Of a DNA stretch of 64,000 bases, positions 33,712 through 42,761 are shown piece after piece. The notes under the pieces were generated by a model. The model had not been told where the DNA came from, did no database searches, and saw only the letters and a list, made by a program, of their open reading frames with translations. The position numbers and the translations under genes were made by a program. Position 1 is the first letter of the stretch; the number at the start of each line of letters is the position of its first letter. Source of the stretch: Mesorhizobium qingshengii (lineage in GTDB: Bacteria > Pseudomonadota > Alphaproteobacteria > Rhizobiales > Rhizobiaceae); the NCBI RefSeq assembly GCF_900103325.1, contig NZ_FMXM01000003.1, positions 545,755 to 609,754 on the forward strand, written 5' to 3'.

Positions 33712-35229
33712 TTAGCTGCCCAATGCAGCGAAGGCAGCCGCCGGTCCGCCACGGCGTAACTGTTCAAGATGGTTGGCTGTGAGCTCCATCAATCTTTCGC
33801 GCCCTGGCTCCCCCTTGGCAAAGCCGGCCAGGTCGAACACCGCGGCGACAGTCTCGGCGGCCGACAGGCGGTTGCCACAGATTGCTGTCATCGGCACGTC
33901 GAGCGGATCAGTGAAATGCGCCTCGGGCAAGGCTTTGCCACGCGCTTCGCAGGCCGCGATCCAGGCGGCCACCACCAGCATAAGATGCCTTGGCGCGGCG
34001 CTTGCATGGAGGCGCTCGATGGCCGACGCGACGATACGCTGCGGCAGTTTCTGGCTGCCGTCATTGGCGATCTGCGCGGTGCGGTGGGCGAGCGCGGTGT
34101 TGGAAAAACGCTCCGCGAGTTCGGCCGTGTAGGCTGATGTATCGAGCCCGGCATCCTCGGGCAACGTCGGAATGGCTTCGGCCCACAATGCGTCAACAAA
34201 CTGGCGTATCGCCGGGTCGGCGAAGGCGCGGTCGACGGTGGCGTGACCGCTGAGCAGGCCGAGATAGGCGATCCCCGAATGCGCGCCGTTGAGCAGCCTG
34301 AGCTTCATGTCCTCGAACGGCCCGACGTCTTCGACCATGGTGACGCCGAACCGTTCCCAAGCCGGTCGTCCCGCTGGGAACCGGTCCTCGATCACCCACT
34401 GGCAGAATGGCTCGGTCATGACCGGCCAGGCGTCCTCGACACCGAGTTCGACGGCGATCCTTGCCCGGTCGGCGTCGGTGGTTGCGGGCACGATGCGGTC
34501 GACCATGCTCGACGGAAAGGCAACCTGGTCGGCGATGTGGCGGGCGAGCCCGGCATCGCCCTTCGCGCCGAGCCTGGTATCGCCCATTTGGTCGAGCCTG
34601 GCATCGCGCAATTCGGCGAATTCGGTCAGCAGCCGGTGCAGCGTGGCGCCGTTGGCCGGCAGGTTGTCGCAACAGAGCACGGTGAAGGGCGGCGTGCCGG
34701 CGTCGCGTCGCCGGGCAAGCGCCTCGGCGAGAAAACCATGCGCGGTCTTCGGCATTTGCGGATTCGCCAGATCATGGACGATATCGGGATGAGCGGTGTC
34801 CAGTCCGCCGCCCGCTGCCCTCAGATAGGCCTTTTCGGTGATCGTCAGTGTCACGATGCGGGTGCGCGGATCGGTCAGCGCGGCCAGCACGGCGCACGGG
34901 TCTTCCGGCGCCACCAGCATCGAGCCGATGGAGCCGATGACGCGGAGTTTCTCCTCGCCGCTGCTCCTGATTGCCAGCGTGTAGAGCCCATCCTGTGGCG
35001 AGAGCGCGTCGCGCGTATCGACGCTGCGCAGCGAAACGCCGACGATGCCCCAGTCCATGCCCCCCGCCGCCAGGCAGTTGTCGACGTAGGCCGCCTGATG
35101 GGCGCGGTGGAAGGCGCCGACGCCGAGATGCACGATACCGGGGATGACCTTGCTGCGGTCGTATCCCGGGATTGCGACCCGCTTGGGCAACTGTTGTAGC
35201 GTGGTGTCGGACAGATGGCTGCTGGTCAT
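33712..35229 (-). CDS. uxuB: Mannitol dehydrogenase family oxidoreductase, probable fructuronate reductase
   Basis: A 505-residue NAD-dependent polyol dehydrogenase of the long-chain mannitol dehydrogenase family. GIVHLGVGAFHRAHQA forms the cofactor-binding start, and the family active site K-x4-N-x2-H is seen in MKLRLLNGAHSGIAY. Divergence from uxaC (178 bases apart) points to fructuronate to mannonate reduction rather than mannitol oxidation. The frame is open to 35409, but the conserved domain begins soon after ATG 35229; no strong ribosome-binding site is visible there. Mannitol or arabinitol dehydrogenase remains possible. Confidence 0.78.
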   Translation of the reverse strand: MTSSHLSDTTLQQLPKRVAIPGYDRSKVIPGIVHLGVGAFHRAHQAAYVDNCLAAGGMDWGIVGVSLRSVDTRDALSPQDGLYTLAIRSSGEEKLRVIGSIGSMLVAPEDPCAVLAALTDPRTRIVTLTITEKAYLRAAGGGLDTAHPDIVHDLANPQMPKTAHGFLAEALARRRDAGTPPFTVLCCDNLPANGATLHRLLTEFAELRDARLDQMGDTRLGAKGDAGLARHIADQVAFPSSMVDRIVPATTDADRARIAVELGVEDAWPVMTEPFCQWVIEDRFPAGRPAWERFGVTMVEDVGPFEDMKLRLLNGAHSGIAYLGLLSGHATVDRAFADPAIRQFVDALWAEAIPTLPEDAGLDTSAYTAELAERFSNTALAHRTAQIANDGSQKLPQRIVASAIERLHASAAPRHLMLVVAAWIAACEARGKALPEAHFTDPLDVPMTAICGNRLSAAETVAAVFDLAGFAKGEPGRERLMELTANHLEQLRRGGPAAAFAALGS

Positions 35230-35407
35230 CGCATTGCAGGAGCTAAGGGGTTTGGGCAGCGTGGCATGGAGATATCCCGGCGCGGCGGATGACAAGCGGC
35301 GTAACACCTGTTTCCGCCTGCCGCAAGGATGCCTGTTTCGGAGGCGACGTTGACATCGCCTCTGGGCGAACGTACCGATAACCAATCTGGAAGGAGCCGC
35401 TTTTCCC

Positions 35408-36817
35408 ATGGTCGCGCTGACCGATCCGGACCTGCTGTTTCCATCCGAGGCGCATTCGCGCTCGCTTGCCCGCGGCCTCTACGCCGGCGTCAAGGATCTG
35501 CCGATCGTCAGCCCGCACGGCCACACCGATCCGCGCTGGTATGCGCTCAACGAGCCGTTTCCCGATCCGGCGCAACTGCTCATCGTGCCGGATCACTACA
35601 TCTTCCGCATGCTGTTCAGCCAAGGCGTGCGCCTCGAGGATCTCGGCGTGGCGACGCTGGACGGCGCACCGGTGGAGACCGACGGCCGGGCGATCTGGCG
35701 GCGCTTTGCCGAAAACTATTTCCTCTTCCGCGGCACGCCGACCAGGCTTTGGTTCGACCATGTGCTGGCGCATCTGTTCAACATCGAGGAGCCGTTGAAC
35801 GCCGCGACCGCCGACCGCCATTACGACGCCATCGCGACGCTGCTGCAGTGGGAGAATTTCCGCCCGCGCGCTTTGTTCGAGCGCTTCAACATCGAGGTGA
35901 TCGCGACGACGGAAGGCGCGCTCGACGATCTCAAATGGCACCAGATGATCCGCGACAGCGGCTGGCAGGGCAGGGTCGTCACCGCCTACCGGCCGGATGC
36001 AATCGTCGATCCCGACTTCGAAGGGTTTTCAGCCAATCTCGACCGGCTCGGCGAGATCACCGGCTGCGACACGGGCCGCTGGGCCGGCTATCTCGATGCG
36101 CATCGCCAGCGGCGCGCCTTCTTCAAAAGCTTTGGCGCGACCTCGTCCGACCACGGTCATCCGACGGCCGAGACCGCCAATCTCTCCGATGCGGCGGCCG
36201 AAGAGCTGTTCAATCGGGTTCGCCATGGTTCGGGCGACGAGCGCGAGAAGCGGCTGTTTCGCGCCCAGATGCTGACCGAGATGGCCAAGATGAGCCGGGA
36301 TGACGGGCTGGTCCTGCAGATCCATCCCGGCTCCCAGCGCAACCACTCGCGCGCCATCTTCGAGACATTCGGCCGGGACAAGGGTTTCGATATTCCGACC
36401 AGGACCGACTACGTCTCGGCATTGAAGCCGCTGCTCGACTGTGTCGGGCTGGAGCGCGAGCTGACGATCATCCTGTTCACGCTCGACGAGAGCAGCTATG
36501 CGCGCGAGCTGGCGCCGCTGGCCGGCGTCTACCCGGCGCTGAGGCTCGGCCCGGCGTGGTGGTTCCACGACAGCCCGGAAGGGATGCGCCGGTTTCGCGA
36601 GATGACCACCGAAACGGCCGGCTTCTACAACACCGTCGGCTTCAACGACGACACCCGTGCCTTTCCGTCGATTCCGGCGCGCCACGACGTGGCGCGCCGG
36701 GTCGACTGCGCTTTCCTGGCCAAACTCGTCGCCGAGCACAGGCTGCGCGAAGACGAGGCGCATGAGCTGGCGCGGGAACTGGCCTATACGCTCGCCAAGA
36801 AAGCCTATCGGCTCTGA
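35408..36817 (+). CDS. uxaC: Uronate (glucuronate/galacturonate) isomerase
   Basis: A 469-residue amidohydrolase-fold enzyme that isomerises D-glucuronate to fructuronate or galacturonate to tagaturonate, the first step of hexuronate breakdown. The metal-binding HxH is H37/H39 in SPHGHTDPRWYALNEPF, and WWFHDSPEGMRRFREMTTE with GFNDDTRAFPSIPARHDVARR completes the conserved C-terminal region. Length matches characterised UxaC proteins. It is followed 46 bases later by kdgF and is divergent from the fructuronate reductase, making a compact hexuronate module. Mannonate dehydratase is not in the window. Confidence 0.94.
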   Translation: MVALTDPDLLFPSEAHSRSLARGLYAGVKDLPIVSPHGHTDPRWYALNEPFPDPAQLLIVPDHYIFRMLFSQGVRLEDLGVATLDGAPVETDGRAIWRRFAENYFLFRGTPTRLWFDHVLAHLFNIEEPLNAATADRHYDAIATLLQWENFRPRALFERFNIEVIATTEGALDDLKWHQMIRDSGWQGRVVTAYRPDAIVDPDFEGFSANLDRLGEITGCDTGRWAGYLDAHRQRRAFFKSFGATSSDHGHPTAETANLSDAAAEELFNRVRHGSGDEREKRLFRAQMLTEMAKMSRDDGLVLQIHPGSQRNHSRAIFETFGRDKGFDIPTRTDYVSALKPLLDCVGLERELTIILFTLDESSYARELAPLAGVYPALRLGPAWWFHDSPEGMRRFREMTTETAGFYNTVGFNDDTRAFPSIPARHDVARRVDCAFLAKLVAEHRLREDEAHELARELAYTLAKKAYRL

Positions 36818-36863
36818 AATATGCTGCCGCGGGCCCGGCTGTCTGGCGCGATGAGGAGGGACG

Positions 36864-37202
36864 ATGACTCAAGCAAGGATTTTCGCGCATGCCGGCGAGG
36901 GTGCCTGGACGGCGACGGCGGACGGCAATCGCCGCCGTGTTCTCTTGCACACCGATGAACTGATGATGGTCGAGTTCGGCTTCGACAAGGGTGGCGTTGG
37001 CGCCCTGCATTCGCACCCGCACGTCCAGGCAAGCTATGTCGCCGAAGGCCGCTTCGAGGTGACCATTGACGGCCGGACCGAGATTTTGGAAGCCGGCGGC
37101 AGCTTCATCGTGCCGTCCGGTCTGGTGCACGGCGTCAAGGCCCTGGAGGCAGGGCGGCTGGTCGACAGTTTCACGCCGCACCGGGCTGATTTCCTCGCCT
37201 GA
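36864..37202 (+). CDS. kdgF: KdgF-like cupin, uronate-linearising protein
   Basis: A 112-residue single-domain cupin. The metal-binding motif HSHPHVQ (residues 49-55) and a second-strand histidine H89 (SGLVHGVKAL) match the KdgF family, which opens unsaturated uronates from pectin or alginate to linear keto sugars. ATG 36864 is preceded by GAGGAGGGACG. It follows uxaC in the same direction, in keeping with uronate catabolism. The last 155 bases of the gene are duplicated at 39908-40020 in a degraded form. Confidence 0.82.
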   Translation: MTQARIFAHAGEGAWTATADGNRRRVLLHTDELMMVEFGFDKGGVGALHSHPHVQASYVAEGRFEVTIDGRTEILEAGGSFIVPSGLVHGVKALEAGRLVDSFTPHRADFLA

Positions 37203-37264
37203 TCGAGTGGAATCAGTGCGCGCCGGAAGGTGCCCGCGCCGCTTTGGTCCAGCACATCTCGCAA

Positions 37265-37376
37265 ACGAAAAAACCCGCACCTCCGGAGAGGCGCGGGCTG
37301 CCGCCTGCGCGCTCTTGCGCCGCGAGACTCCAAACATCACCGCAGGAATACGAACCTGCCGCATCATGGCGAAAAC
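37265..37376 (-). ncRNA. Structured RNA element, copy R1 (candidate small RNA or 3'-UTR RNA)
   Basis: Read on the minus strand, about 110 bases form three hairpins: GCAGG/CCTGC, GGCGC-AAGA-GCGC, and a terminator CCCGCGCCTC-TCCG-GAGGTGCGGG followed by TTTTTT. The second copy R2 (40042-40152) keeps all three with compensatory differences, which supports RNA structure. It starts about 40 bases downstream of the porin stop on the same strand, so it may be the porin's 3' UTR or an independent sRNA. No promoter was identified. Confidence 0.5.
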
Positions 37377-37417
37377 AGGCGGCGCAGTGGCCGGGGCATC
37401 GGTGGGAAGGATGCGGA

Positions 37418-38086
37418 TCAGAACTTGTAGCTTAGGCCGGCCCGGATATCGTGCGTCTGGAGATCAACGTTCGCCTTGACCAATCCGGTCGCTGCCGAGA
37501 GGTCCTTGCTGCCGAAGTCGGAATAGCGATATTCGACCCGAGCGATCCATTTGTCAGTGAAGGCATGCTCGACGCCAGCCCCAACCGTCCAGCCAATATG
37601 GGTTTCCTCGTGGAGTGGTATTTCACCGACGCTGACGCTGGATGCAGTCAATTCATATTTGGCCGCGGCCACGCCGGCAGTGATGTAAGGCAAAGTCCGA
37701 TCGAAAGCGTAGCCGGCCCGCAGCCGCGCCGAACCCGACCATTTGACTTCGTTCCTGAGCAACACGTTGTCCAAGGTCGTCAGCCCATCCACATTGTTGT
37801 CCGTAACATCAGCCTCGACACCGAGCACGAAGCGGTTCGCCATTTCCTGATTGACGCCGATATGGATGCCGCCAATAAAACCGTCCGGATCGATTGAGCT
37901 GCCAACGTCCCCGATGAAAAGATCGGATTTTCCGGCTGCGTAACCGAAGTGAATGCCGGCATAGAGGCCAGACCAGGTAAAGCCCGCTTCAACCGGCGCT
38001 GGCTCGCCATCGACGATGGCGTCGGCCGCGAAGGCAGAGCTCGTCATGAAAATCATTGCAGATGTGATCAAAATCGTTTTCTTCAT
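37418..38086 (-). CDS. Outer-membrane beta-barrel protein, Omp25/Omp31 type
   Basis: A 222-residue porin-family protein. The signal peptide is MKKTILITSAMIFMTSSAFA, followed by mature protein with alternating beta-strands: FTWSGLYAGIHFGYAAG at the start, YAFDRTLPYITAGVAAAKYE in the middle, WIARVEYRYSDFGSKD near the end, and a terminal Phe (LSYKF), the outer-membrane targeting signal. This is the eight-stranded Omp25/OmpA-like barrel common in Rhizobiales. AGGGA lies 7 bases before ATG 38086. It sits within the block flanked by duplicated kdgF sequence; expression may be controlled through the R1 element downstream. Confidence 0.88.
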   Translation of the reverse strand: MKKTILITSAMIFMTSSAFAADAIVDGEPAPVEAGFTWSGLYAGIHFGYAAGKSDLFIGDVGSSIDPDGFIGGIHIGVNQEMANRFVLGVEADVTDNNVDGLTTLDNVLLRNEVKWSGSARLRAGYAFDRTLPYITAGVAAAKYELTASSVSVGEIPLHEETHIGWTVGAGVEHAFTDKWIARVEYRYSDFGSKDLSAATGLVKANVDLQTHDIRAGLSYKF

Positions 38087-38270
38087 CGTAAATCCCTGAA
38101 AATTGGAAACGTTGCGTGGCGTGGAAATGGCAGGTGGGCACACGATGCTGCCCAGCAACGAGCTGTTGCAGTGCTTTGGCAATGCATTGCACTTCGCTAC
38201 GCCAGCGTGGCGCACGTCGATCCGCGACTGGTATCGACGTGCGATGGGGTGTCTTACGACCAGTGAATTG

Positions 38271-38723
38271 TCACTTTTTGCTCGGATCGTCCGCCGGGTT
38301 GACGTAGGTGATCGCGAAGGGGCCCTCGCCGTGAACCTGGACAATCGTATCGCTTGTCGTCCACGCGTAGTGATTCATTCCAGTCGGGGCAACGCCGAAG
38401 CCGCCAGCCGTCAGTTCGATACCCTTCGCCTCGTCGAGCTTGTCGCCCATGCCGATATGAAAGCTGCCGGAAATCACCGTCACATATTCCGAGGTGGGGT
38501 GGTTGTGCGCGGGAATTTTGTAGCCTGCGGGCATCTTCAGCCGCAGCACATAGATGCCGTCCTTTGACGGATCGCCTGCAACAACCGCGAACTGCGCGCC
38601 AGCTGGAAGGACAGCAGGAGCAGGACTCCATTTGATGCTGTCGGCATTCATTGGCATATCATCAGCAAGCAGCTGCGCTGTTCCAACAAGCAGAAGTGCA
38701 AGTGTGCAGGCAAGTTTCAACAT
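38271..38723 (-). CDS. Periplasmic cupin-domain protein
   Basis: A 150-residue protein with a signal peptide (MLKLACTLALLLVGTAQLLA) and one cupin domain. Metal-ligand candidates are H73, H75 and E79 in PAHNHPTSEYVTVISG and H118 in TGMNHYAW. Such small secreted cupins are common next to AraC regulators; their reactions are mostly unknown. GGAGACACCAGG precedes the ATG. It is divergent from the AraC gene at 38862 with a 138-base gap, so that regulator is its likely controller. Confidence 0.78.
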   Translation of the reverse strand: MLKLACTLALLLVGTAQLLADDMPMNADSIKWSPAPAVLPAGAQFAVVAGDPSKDGIYVLRLKMPAGYKIPAHNHPTSEYVTVISGSFHIGMGDKLDEAKGIELTAGGFGVAPTGMNHYAWTTSDTIVQVHGEGPFAITYVNPADDPSKK

Positions 38724-38861
38724 CCTGGTGTCTCCATTTGGTTCGCGGAAATGTTGCGTTTTTGCTGAGCTCGACGGATGACAAGGTCAGGCCATCGGAT
38801 GGGGACTATTCGGCTGAGCTGCAGCGTTTGGAGATGTAGACGCCCGACTCGAGGTTCAACA

Positions 38862-39923
38862 ATGATTGCAACATCGGATTTACATGCAGGGACACCGGAT
38901 CACGGGCCTCCTGCCGGGCCGGACCTGTTGTCGGAAATGCTGAAAGCCGTAAGACTGACCGGCTCCGTCTTTCTGAACGCCTGCTTTAGCGCGCCGTTCG
39001 GCGTCGTGGCCCCGAAATACTACGACCCGTCCGCCCCCATGGCGCACCTGCGCCATATCAGCATTTTCCATTTTGTCGTGACGGGCAACTGCACTTTCGA
39101 GGCTGCAAACGGCGAGCGGCGCGAAGTCACTGCTGGCGATCTGCTGTTCCTGCCATTCGCCGGTCATCACAAGATCTGGAAGGGCGAACCGCTGGTCATG
39201 GCCGAAGCCGGACACATCGTTCAGCCTGGTCGCATCGAAGGGATGTGGACTGTCAACTATGGCGGCGGCGGTGACGAATTGCGCATGGTCTGCGGCTTCC
39301 TCGAGTCTTCGGAATTTCTGTTCGCGCCGGTGTTCCGCACGCTTCCGGCGCTCATCGTCGAGAAGATGTCGGACGACAAGGTTGGCGCCCTGATCGCCTC
39401 AACCGTGCGCGAAATCGATTTGCACGTCGAGGCGGCGGCGCCGGGTTCGCAGGCGATGCTTGGAAGGCTCATGGAGCTTCTGTTCGTCGAACTGCTGAGG
39501 CGCCATGTCGCCCGGCTTCCACCCGGCTCAAAGGGTTGGTTCGCGGCGCTGAACGATCCGATTGTCGGAAGGACGCTGCAGCTTCTCCACGCCGACCCCG
39601 CGCGCCACTGGACCGTTGGTCAGATTGCCGACAAGGTTGGCTCATCGCGCACGATCGTTGCAGAGCGGTTCAACGCGCTGCTCGGCCGCCCGCCGATCGA
39701 ATACGTGACGAGCTGGAGGATCCAGCTGGCTGGAGAGCGTCTGCGTTTCGGCCACGAAAGTCTCGCAAGTATCGCTGCCGGTGTTGGGTATCAATCCGAG
39801 GCTGCATTCAGTCGCGCCTTCAAACGCGTTACCGGGATCACGCCGGGAAAATGGCGAGAACGGACCGGCTCCCCCGCGGGTTTTGCCATAGGAACTGCTT
39901 CACCCTGGGCCGCTTCGAGGTGA
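38862..39923 (+). CDS. AraC-family transcriptional regulator with N-terminal cupin
   Basis: A 353-residue regulator. The first 200 residues form the cupin-type ligand-binding domain (LLSEMLKAVRLTGSVFLNACF), and the C-terminal 100 carry two helix-turn-helix units (WTVGQIADKVGSSRTIVAERFNALLGRPP and SLASIAAGVGYQSEAAFSRAFKRVTGITP). The final codons after GTASPW lie in sequence copied from kdgF, and the stop TGA comes from the kdgF bases GAGGTGAC, so the C-terminus was reshaped by recombination. It is divergent from the periplasmic cupin gene. Confidence 0.88.
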   Translation: MIATSDLHAGTPDHGPPAGPDLLSEMLKAVRLTGSVFLNACFSAPFGVVAPKYYDPSAPMAHLRHISIFHFVVTGNCTFEAANGERREVTAGDLLFLPFAGHHKIWKGEPLVMAEAGHIVQPGRIEGMWTVNYGGGGDELRMVCGFLESSEFLFAPVFRTLPALIVEKMSDDKVGALIASTVREIDLHVEAAAPGSQAMLGRLMELLFVELLRRHVARLPPGSKGWFAALNDPIVGRTLQLLHADPARHWTVGQIADKVGSSRTIVAERFNALLGRPPIEYVTSWRIQLAGERLRFGHESLASIAAGVGYQSEAAFSRAFKRVTGITPGKWRERTGSPAGFAIGTASPWAASR

Positions 39924-40020
39924 CATAGACGGCCGGACAGAAATCCTCGAGACCGGCGGCGGCTTCATCGTTCCGTCCGGTCTGGTGCACGGTGTCAGGA
40001 ACTGGAAGCGGGCGGCCACC
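39908..40020 (+). pseudogene. Degraded duplicate of the kdgF 3' end
   Basis: From GGCCGCTTCGAGGTGAC at 39908, the sequence follows codons near residue 62 of kdgF to close to its end (compare 37047-37190), including an exact CCGTCCGGTCTGGTGCACGG block. A one-base deletion just after GAGGTGAC and other changes break the reading frame. By eye, about 80 percent of bases are identical. The copy has lost roughly 85 bases between this point and the structured element compared with the original. Confidence 0.75.
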
Positions 40021-40041
40021 GATTCGCGGTCATTCGGAAAT

Positions 40042-40152
40042 GACAAAACCCGCGCCTCCGAAGAGGCGCGGGCAGTTGCCTGGGCGCCTGTGGCGCCGCG
40101 GTACTCAAGACATAACCGCAGAATTGGAAACCTGCCGGATCATGGTGAATAT
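40042..40152 (-). ncRNA. Structured RNA element, copy R2
   Basis: Same layout as R1 on the minus strand: GCAG/CTGC hairpin, then GGCGCC-ACA-GGCGCC, then terminator CCCGCGCCTC-TTCG-GAGGCGCGGG with TTTTG. Differences from R1 mostly preserve pairing (GGCGCC/GGCGCC against GGCGC/GCGC). It begins 5 bases after the glycosyltransferase stop, so it also provides that gene's terminator. Confidence 0.5.
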
Positions 40153-40156
40153 AAGC

Positions 40157-41179
40157 TTAACGCGCCGGTGCCGGGTGGTCGCGACGGCTGGTGGCCAGCA
40201 AGCGATGAGTGGCTTCGAGAATGGCCTCGACCGGCGTGTCGGCGATATCGGCCGACCCGCCACGCCTCGGCGCCGTCACCACTTCGACCATATTCGACAG
40301 CGGTCGCCAACGCTCCATGTTGGCGCCGTTGTTGACGATCACCGTCGGGGTCATGACTGCGGCGAACAGGTGCCCAAGACCGCCTTCCATGCCGACATAG
40401 GCGGTCGCCATCTCGCCGAGCGCGAGCAGCAGATCACCGAACGCCTCGGTATCGAGCCCAAGATCCGGACCGACCACGGATAAACGAGGTTCCTTGGCGG
40501 CAAGGGTCTGCCACGTCGGTCCGTTGCCAGGAGTCACCAGATAGAGCACCTGGTAGCCGGCATCGATGAGATTGCCTGATATGGCTGATATCTGGGCCTC
40601 GCTCATGGACTTGTTGCTCCTGGCGTTGCCGCCGAGAAGCACGAGCGGACGGTCGTCCGCGCCGCGAAGCCGGCGCGCCAGGGCGCGGGCGGCCAGCGGC
40701 ACGTCCAGCCTATGGTCGAACGGCAGGTGCCGGCCAGCCAGGCGCTCGATCAGCCGATGATAGCGCCAGGCATTGTGTTCGGGACGCAGCGTCCATCTGG
40801 TGCCCCATCGCAACGACAGAAGATGGCCGGCAAAATTCGGCTCGTAGCGGACGCCGCGACCGAGAAGCTGCAATCCGGTCACCATCAGGCCGGGTACCCC
40901 CGCGCGGAGGTCGACGACCGTTGCCTTTCCCCCGCGCGGCGCGAACTCGGCCAAAATGGCGGAAAGCGGCAGCACGGTCCTGAAATCGTCAACGAGGGGG
41001 GCGACGTGCCTGCGCAGCACGCCCGTGAGCGAGGACCTGCCCAAGCTGCCATAGACGATGTGGCTCCGCGGGAAAGCCGTCCGTGCGGCGCGCAATGCCG
41101 GTATCCGCAGCAATCCGTCGCCAAGCGCGTCGTTGCGGGCATAGAAGATCAGCACAGGTGCGGTCGAATCCATGGCCAT
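40157..41179 (-). CDS. Glycosyltransferase family 9 (heptosyltransferase-like) protein
   Basis: A 340-residue GT-B-fold transferase. The N-terminal domain opens with FYARNDALGDGLLRIPALRAARTAFPRSHIV, and the nucleotide-sugar domain contains RPLVLLGGNARSNKSMS and the ADP-heptose-type AYVGMEGGLGHLFAAVMTPTVIV. GT9 enzymes normally add heptose to the LPS core, but sequence alone does not fix donor or acceptor. M1 or M3 could be the start. It stands alone on the minus strand, near the sulfotransferase, which could also act on the cell surface (inference). Confidence 0.75.
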   Translation of the reverse strand: MAMDSTAPVLIFYARNDALGDGLLRIPALRAARTAFPRSHIVYGSLGRSSLTGVLRRHVAPLVDDFRTVLPLSAILAEFAPRGGKATVVDLRAGVPGLMVTGLQLLGRGVRYEPNFAGHLLSLRWGTRWTLRPEHNAWRYHRLIERLAGRHLPFDHRLDVPLAARALARRLRGADDRPLVLLGGNARSNKSMSEAQISAISGNLIDAGYQVLYLVTPGNGPTWQTLAAKEPRLSVVGPDLGLDTEAFGDLLLALGEMATAYVGMEGGLGHLFAAVMTPTVIVNNGANMERWRPLSNMVEVVTAPRRGGSADIADTPVEAILEATHRLLATSRRDHPAPAR

Positions 41180-41342
41180 GTGCGGAATCCGTAGGTCGCT
41201 CGACGAAGGCGTGAAAATGGATGGCCCCGATCGGAGGCGATGTTCCGATCGTCAAAGCCTGATATTGAAGCCCTTCTGGCAAGTCAAAGACGATCTGCCG
41301 CGCCTGCGCCCCGGCCAGGTTTTCCCGACAGACAGGCTTCGG

Positions 41343-42761
41343 TCAGGTGATTTGCCGGAGCAGGCTGAAAATCCGCTCGAACGTCTTGCCGTAAGGCGGA
41401 CGCAGAAGCCCTCCGGCGCTCAGCCGGGACTGCAGGAAAACCGGCTTCTCCTTGCTGAAAGTGCGAAAACCCCATTCGCCGTGATAGGCACCCATGCCGC
41501 TGGCGCCAACACCGCCGAAGGGCTGGTTTTCCTGCACCAGATGCAGCATGCAGTCGTTGATGGTGACGCCGCCGGCGACCGTCTCGCGCAGGATGCGCTG
41601 GCGGTTGCCGCCGTCGCTCCCGAACCAGTAGAGCGCCAGCGGCCGGTCCGCCCGGTTCACGTGGTCGATCGCGTCGTCAAGAGTGGCGTATTCGACGATC
41701 GGCAGCACCGGGCCGAAAATCTCCTCGCGCATCAGCCGTAGGTCCGGGCTGGCATTCCTGACCAGGGTCGGGAGCAACTTTCGACTTGCGGAAAGCTCCT
41801 CGCCGGCCGGGTTGATTTCGGTGATATCGGCGCCGGCATCGCGGGCTTCCGCGATCATGTCGCGCAGACGCTGGTGGTGCCGGTCGCTGACGATGGCGGT
41901 ATAGTCTGGGTTGTCGCGCAAGGTCGGGTAGAGCCGCGCTATCGCGGTTGCGAGCTTCGCGGCGACGGTGCCTGCCTGCCCTTGCGGTACCAGAAGATAG
42001 TCCGGAGCGATGCAGGTCTGCCCGGCATTCAACAGCTTGCCATAGGCAATGCTGGATGTCGCCGCATCGAGATCGCAGGACGGATCGAGGATTGCCGGCG
42101 ACTTGCCGCCGAGTTCGAGCGTGACCGGGGTCAGGTTGGCAGCAGCCGCGATCGCGACCTGGCGGCCGACCGCGGTCGAACCGGTGAACAGCAAATGATC
42201 GAACGGCATCGACACGAAAGCCTTTCCCACCTCGGCGTCGCCGGCGATGACGCTGAGCTCATCCGGCGCGAAATGCTCGCCAGCCAGTCGCGCCAGCAGC
42301 GCGGAAAAAGCCGGCGTCAGTTCGGACGGCTTGACGAGCACGCGATTGCCGGCGGCGAGGGCCGCGGTGACCGGCGCGACAGCGAGCTGGAAGGGATAGT
42401 TCCAGGGCGATACGACCCCGACGACACCGAGCGGCTGCGGCACGAGACGATTTCTACCCGGCAGGAACGGCATGGTGGTGGCAACACGACGCTCCCGCAT
42501 CCAGCCCTTCAGATGGGAAAGCGAGTGGCGGATGCCGGCACGCACGACAAACAGTTCCGCCAGGCGCGTCTCGTGTGCCGAGCGGCCGCCAAAATCGGCG
42601 TCGATCGCCGCGCAGATGTCCGTCTCATGCCGCTCGGTGAGCGCCAGCAGGCGTTTCAGACGGTCCTTGCGGACGCCAAGGTCCGGAAAGGGCTGCGCCT
42701 CGAAGGCGGCGCGCTGCAACCGGAACCGCTCGCCGAGAGCATCCTGTCTGGTCTGCAGCAT
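41343..42761 (-). CDS. Aldehyde dehydrogenase, coniferyl-aldehyde dehydrogenase type
   Basis: A 472-residue NAD(P)-dependent aldehyde dehydrogenase. Active-site residues are N121 (SPWNYPF), E216 (TLELGGKSP) and C250 (NAGQTCIAPD); K144 is in LVKPSE. The C-terminal tail is that of the class 3-like, coniferyl-aldehyde dehydrogenase branch, which oxidises aromatic or long-chain aldehydes. GGGAGAAGG precedes ATG 42761; the longer open frame to 43004 is not supported. The actual substrate is unknown. Confidence 0.86.
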   Translation of the reverse strand: MLQTRQDALGERFRLQRAAFEAQPFPDLGVRKDRLKRLLALTERHETDICAAIDADFGGRSAHETRLAELFVVRAGIRHSLSHLKGWMRERRVATTMPFLPGRNRLVPQPLGVVGVVSPWNYPFQLAVAPVTAALAAGNRVLVKPSELTPAFSALLARLAGEHFAPDELSVIAGDAEVGKAFVSMPFDHLLFTGSTAVGRQVAIAAAANLTPVTLELGGKSPAILDPSCDLDAATSSIAYGKLLNAGQTCIAPDYLLVPQGQAGTVAAKLATAIARLYPTLRDNPDYTAIVSDRHHQRLRDMIAEARDAGADITEINPAGEELSASRKLLPTLVRNASPDLRLMREEIFGPVLPIVEYATLDDAIDHVNRADRPLALYWFGSDGGNRQRILRETVAGGVTINDCMLHLVQENQPFGGVGASGMGAYHGEWGFRTFSKEKPVFLQSRLSAGGLLRPPYGKTFERIFSLLRQIT

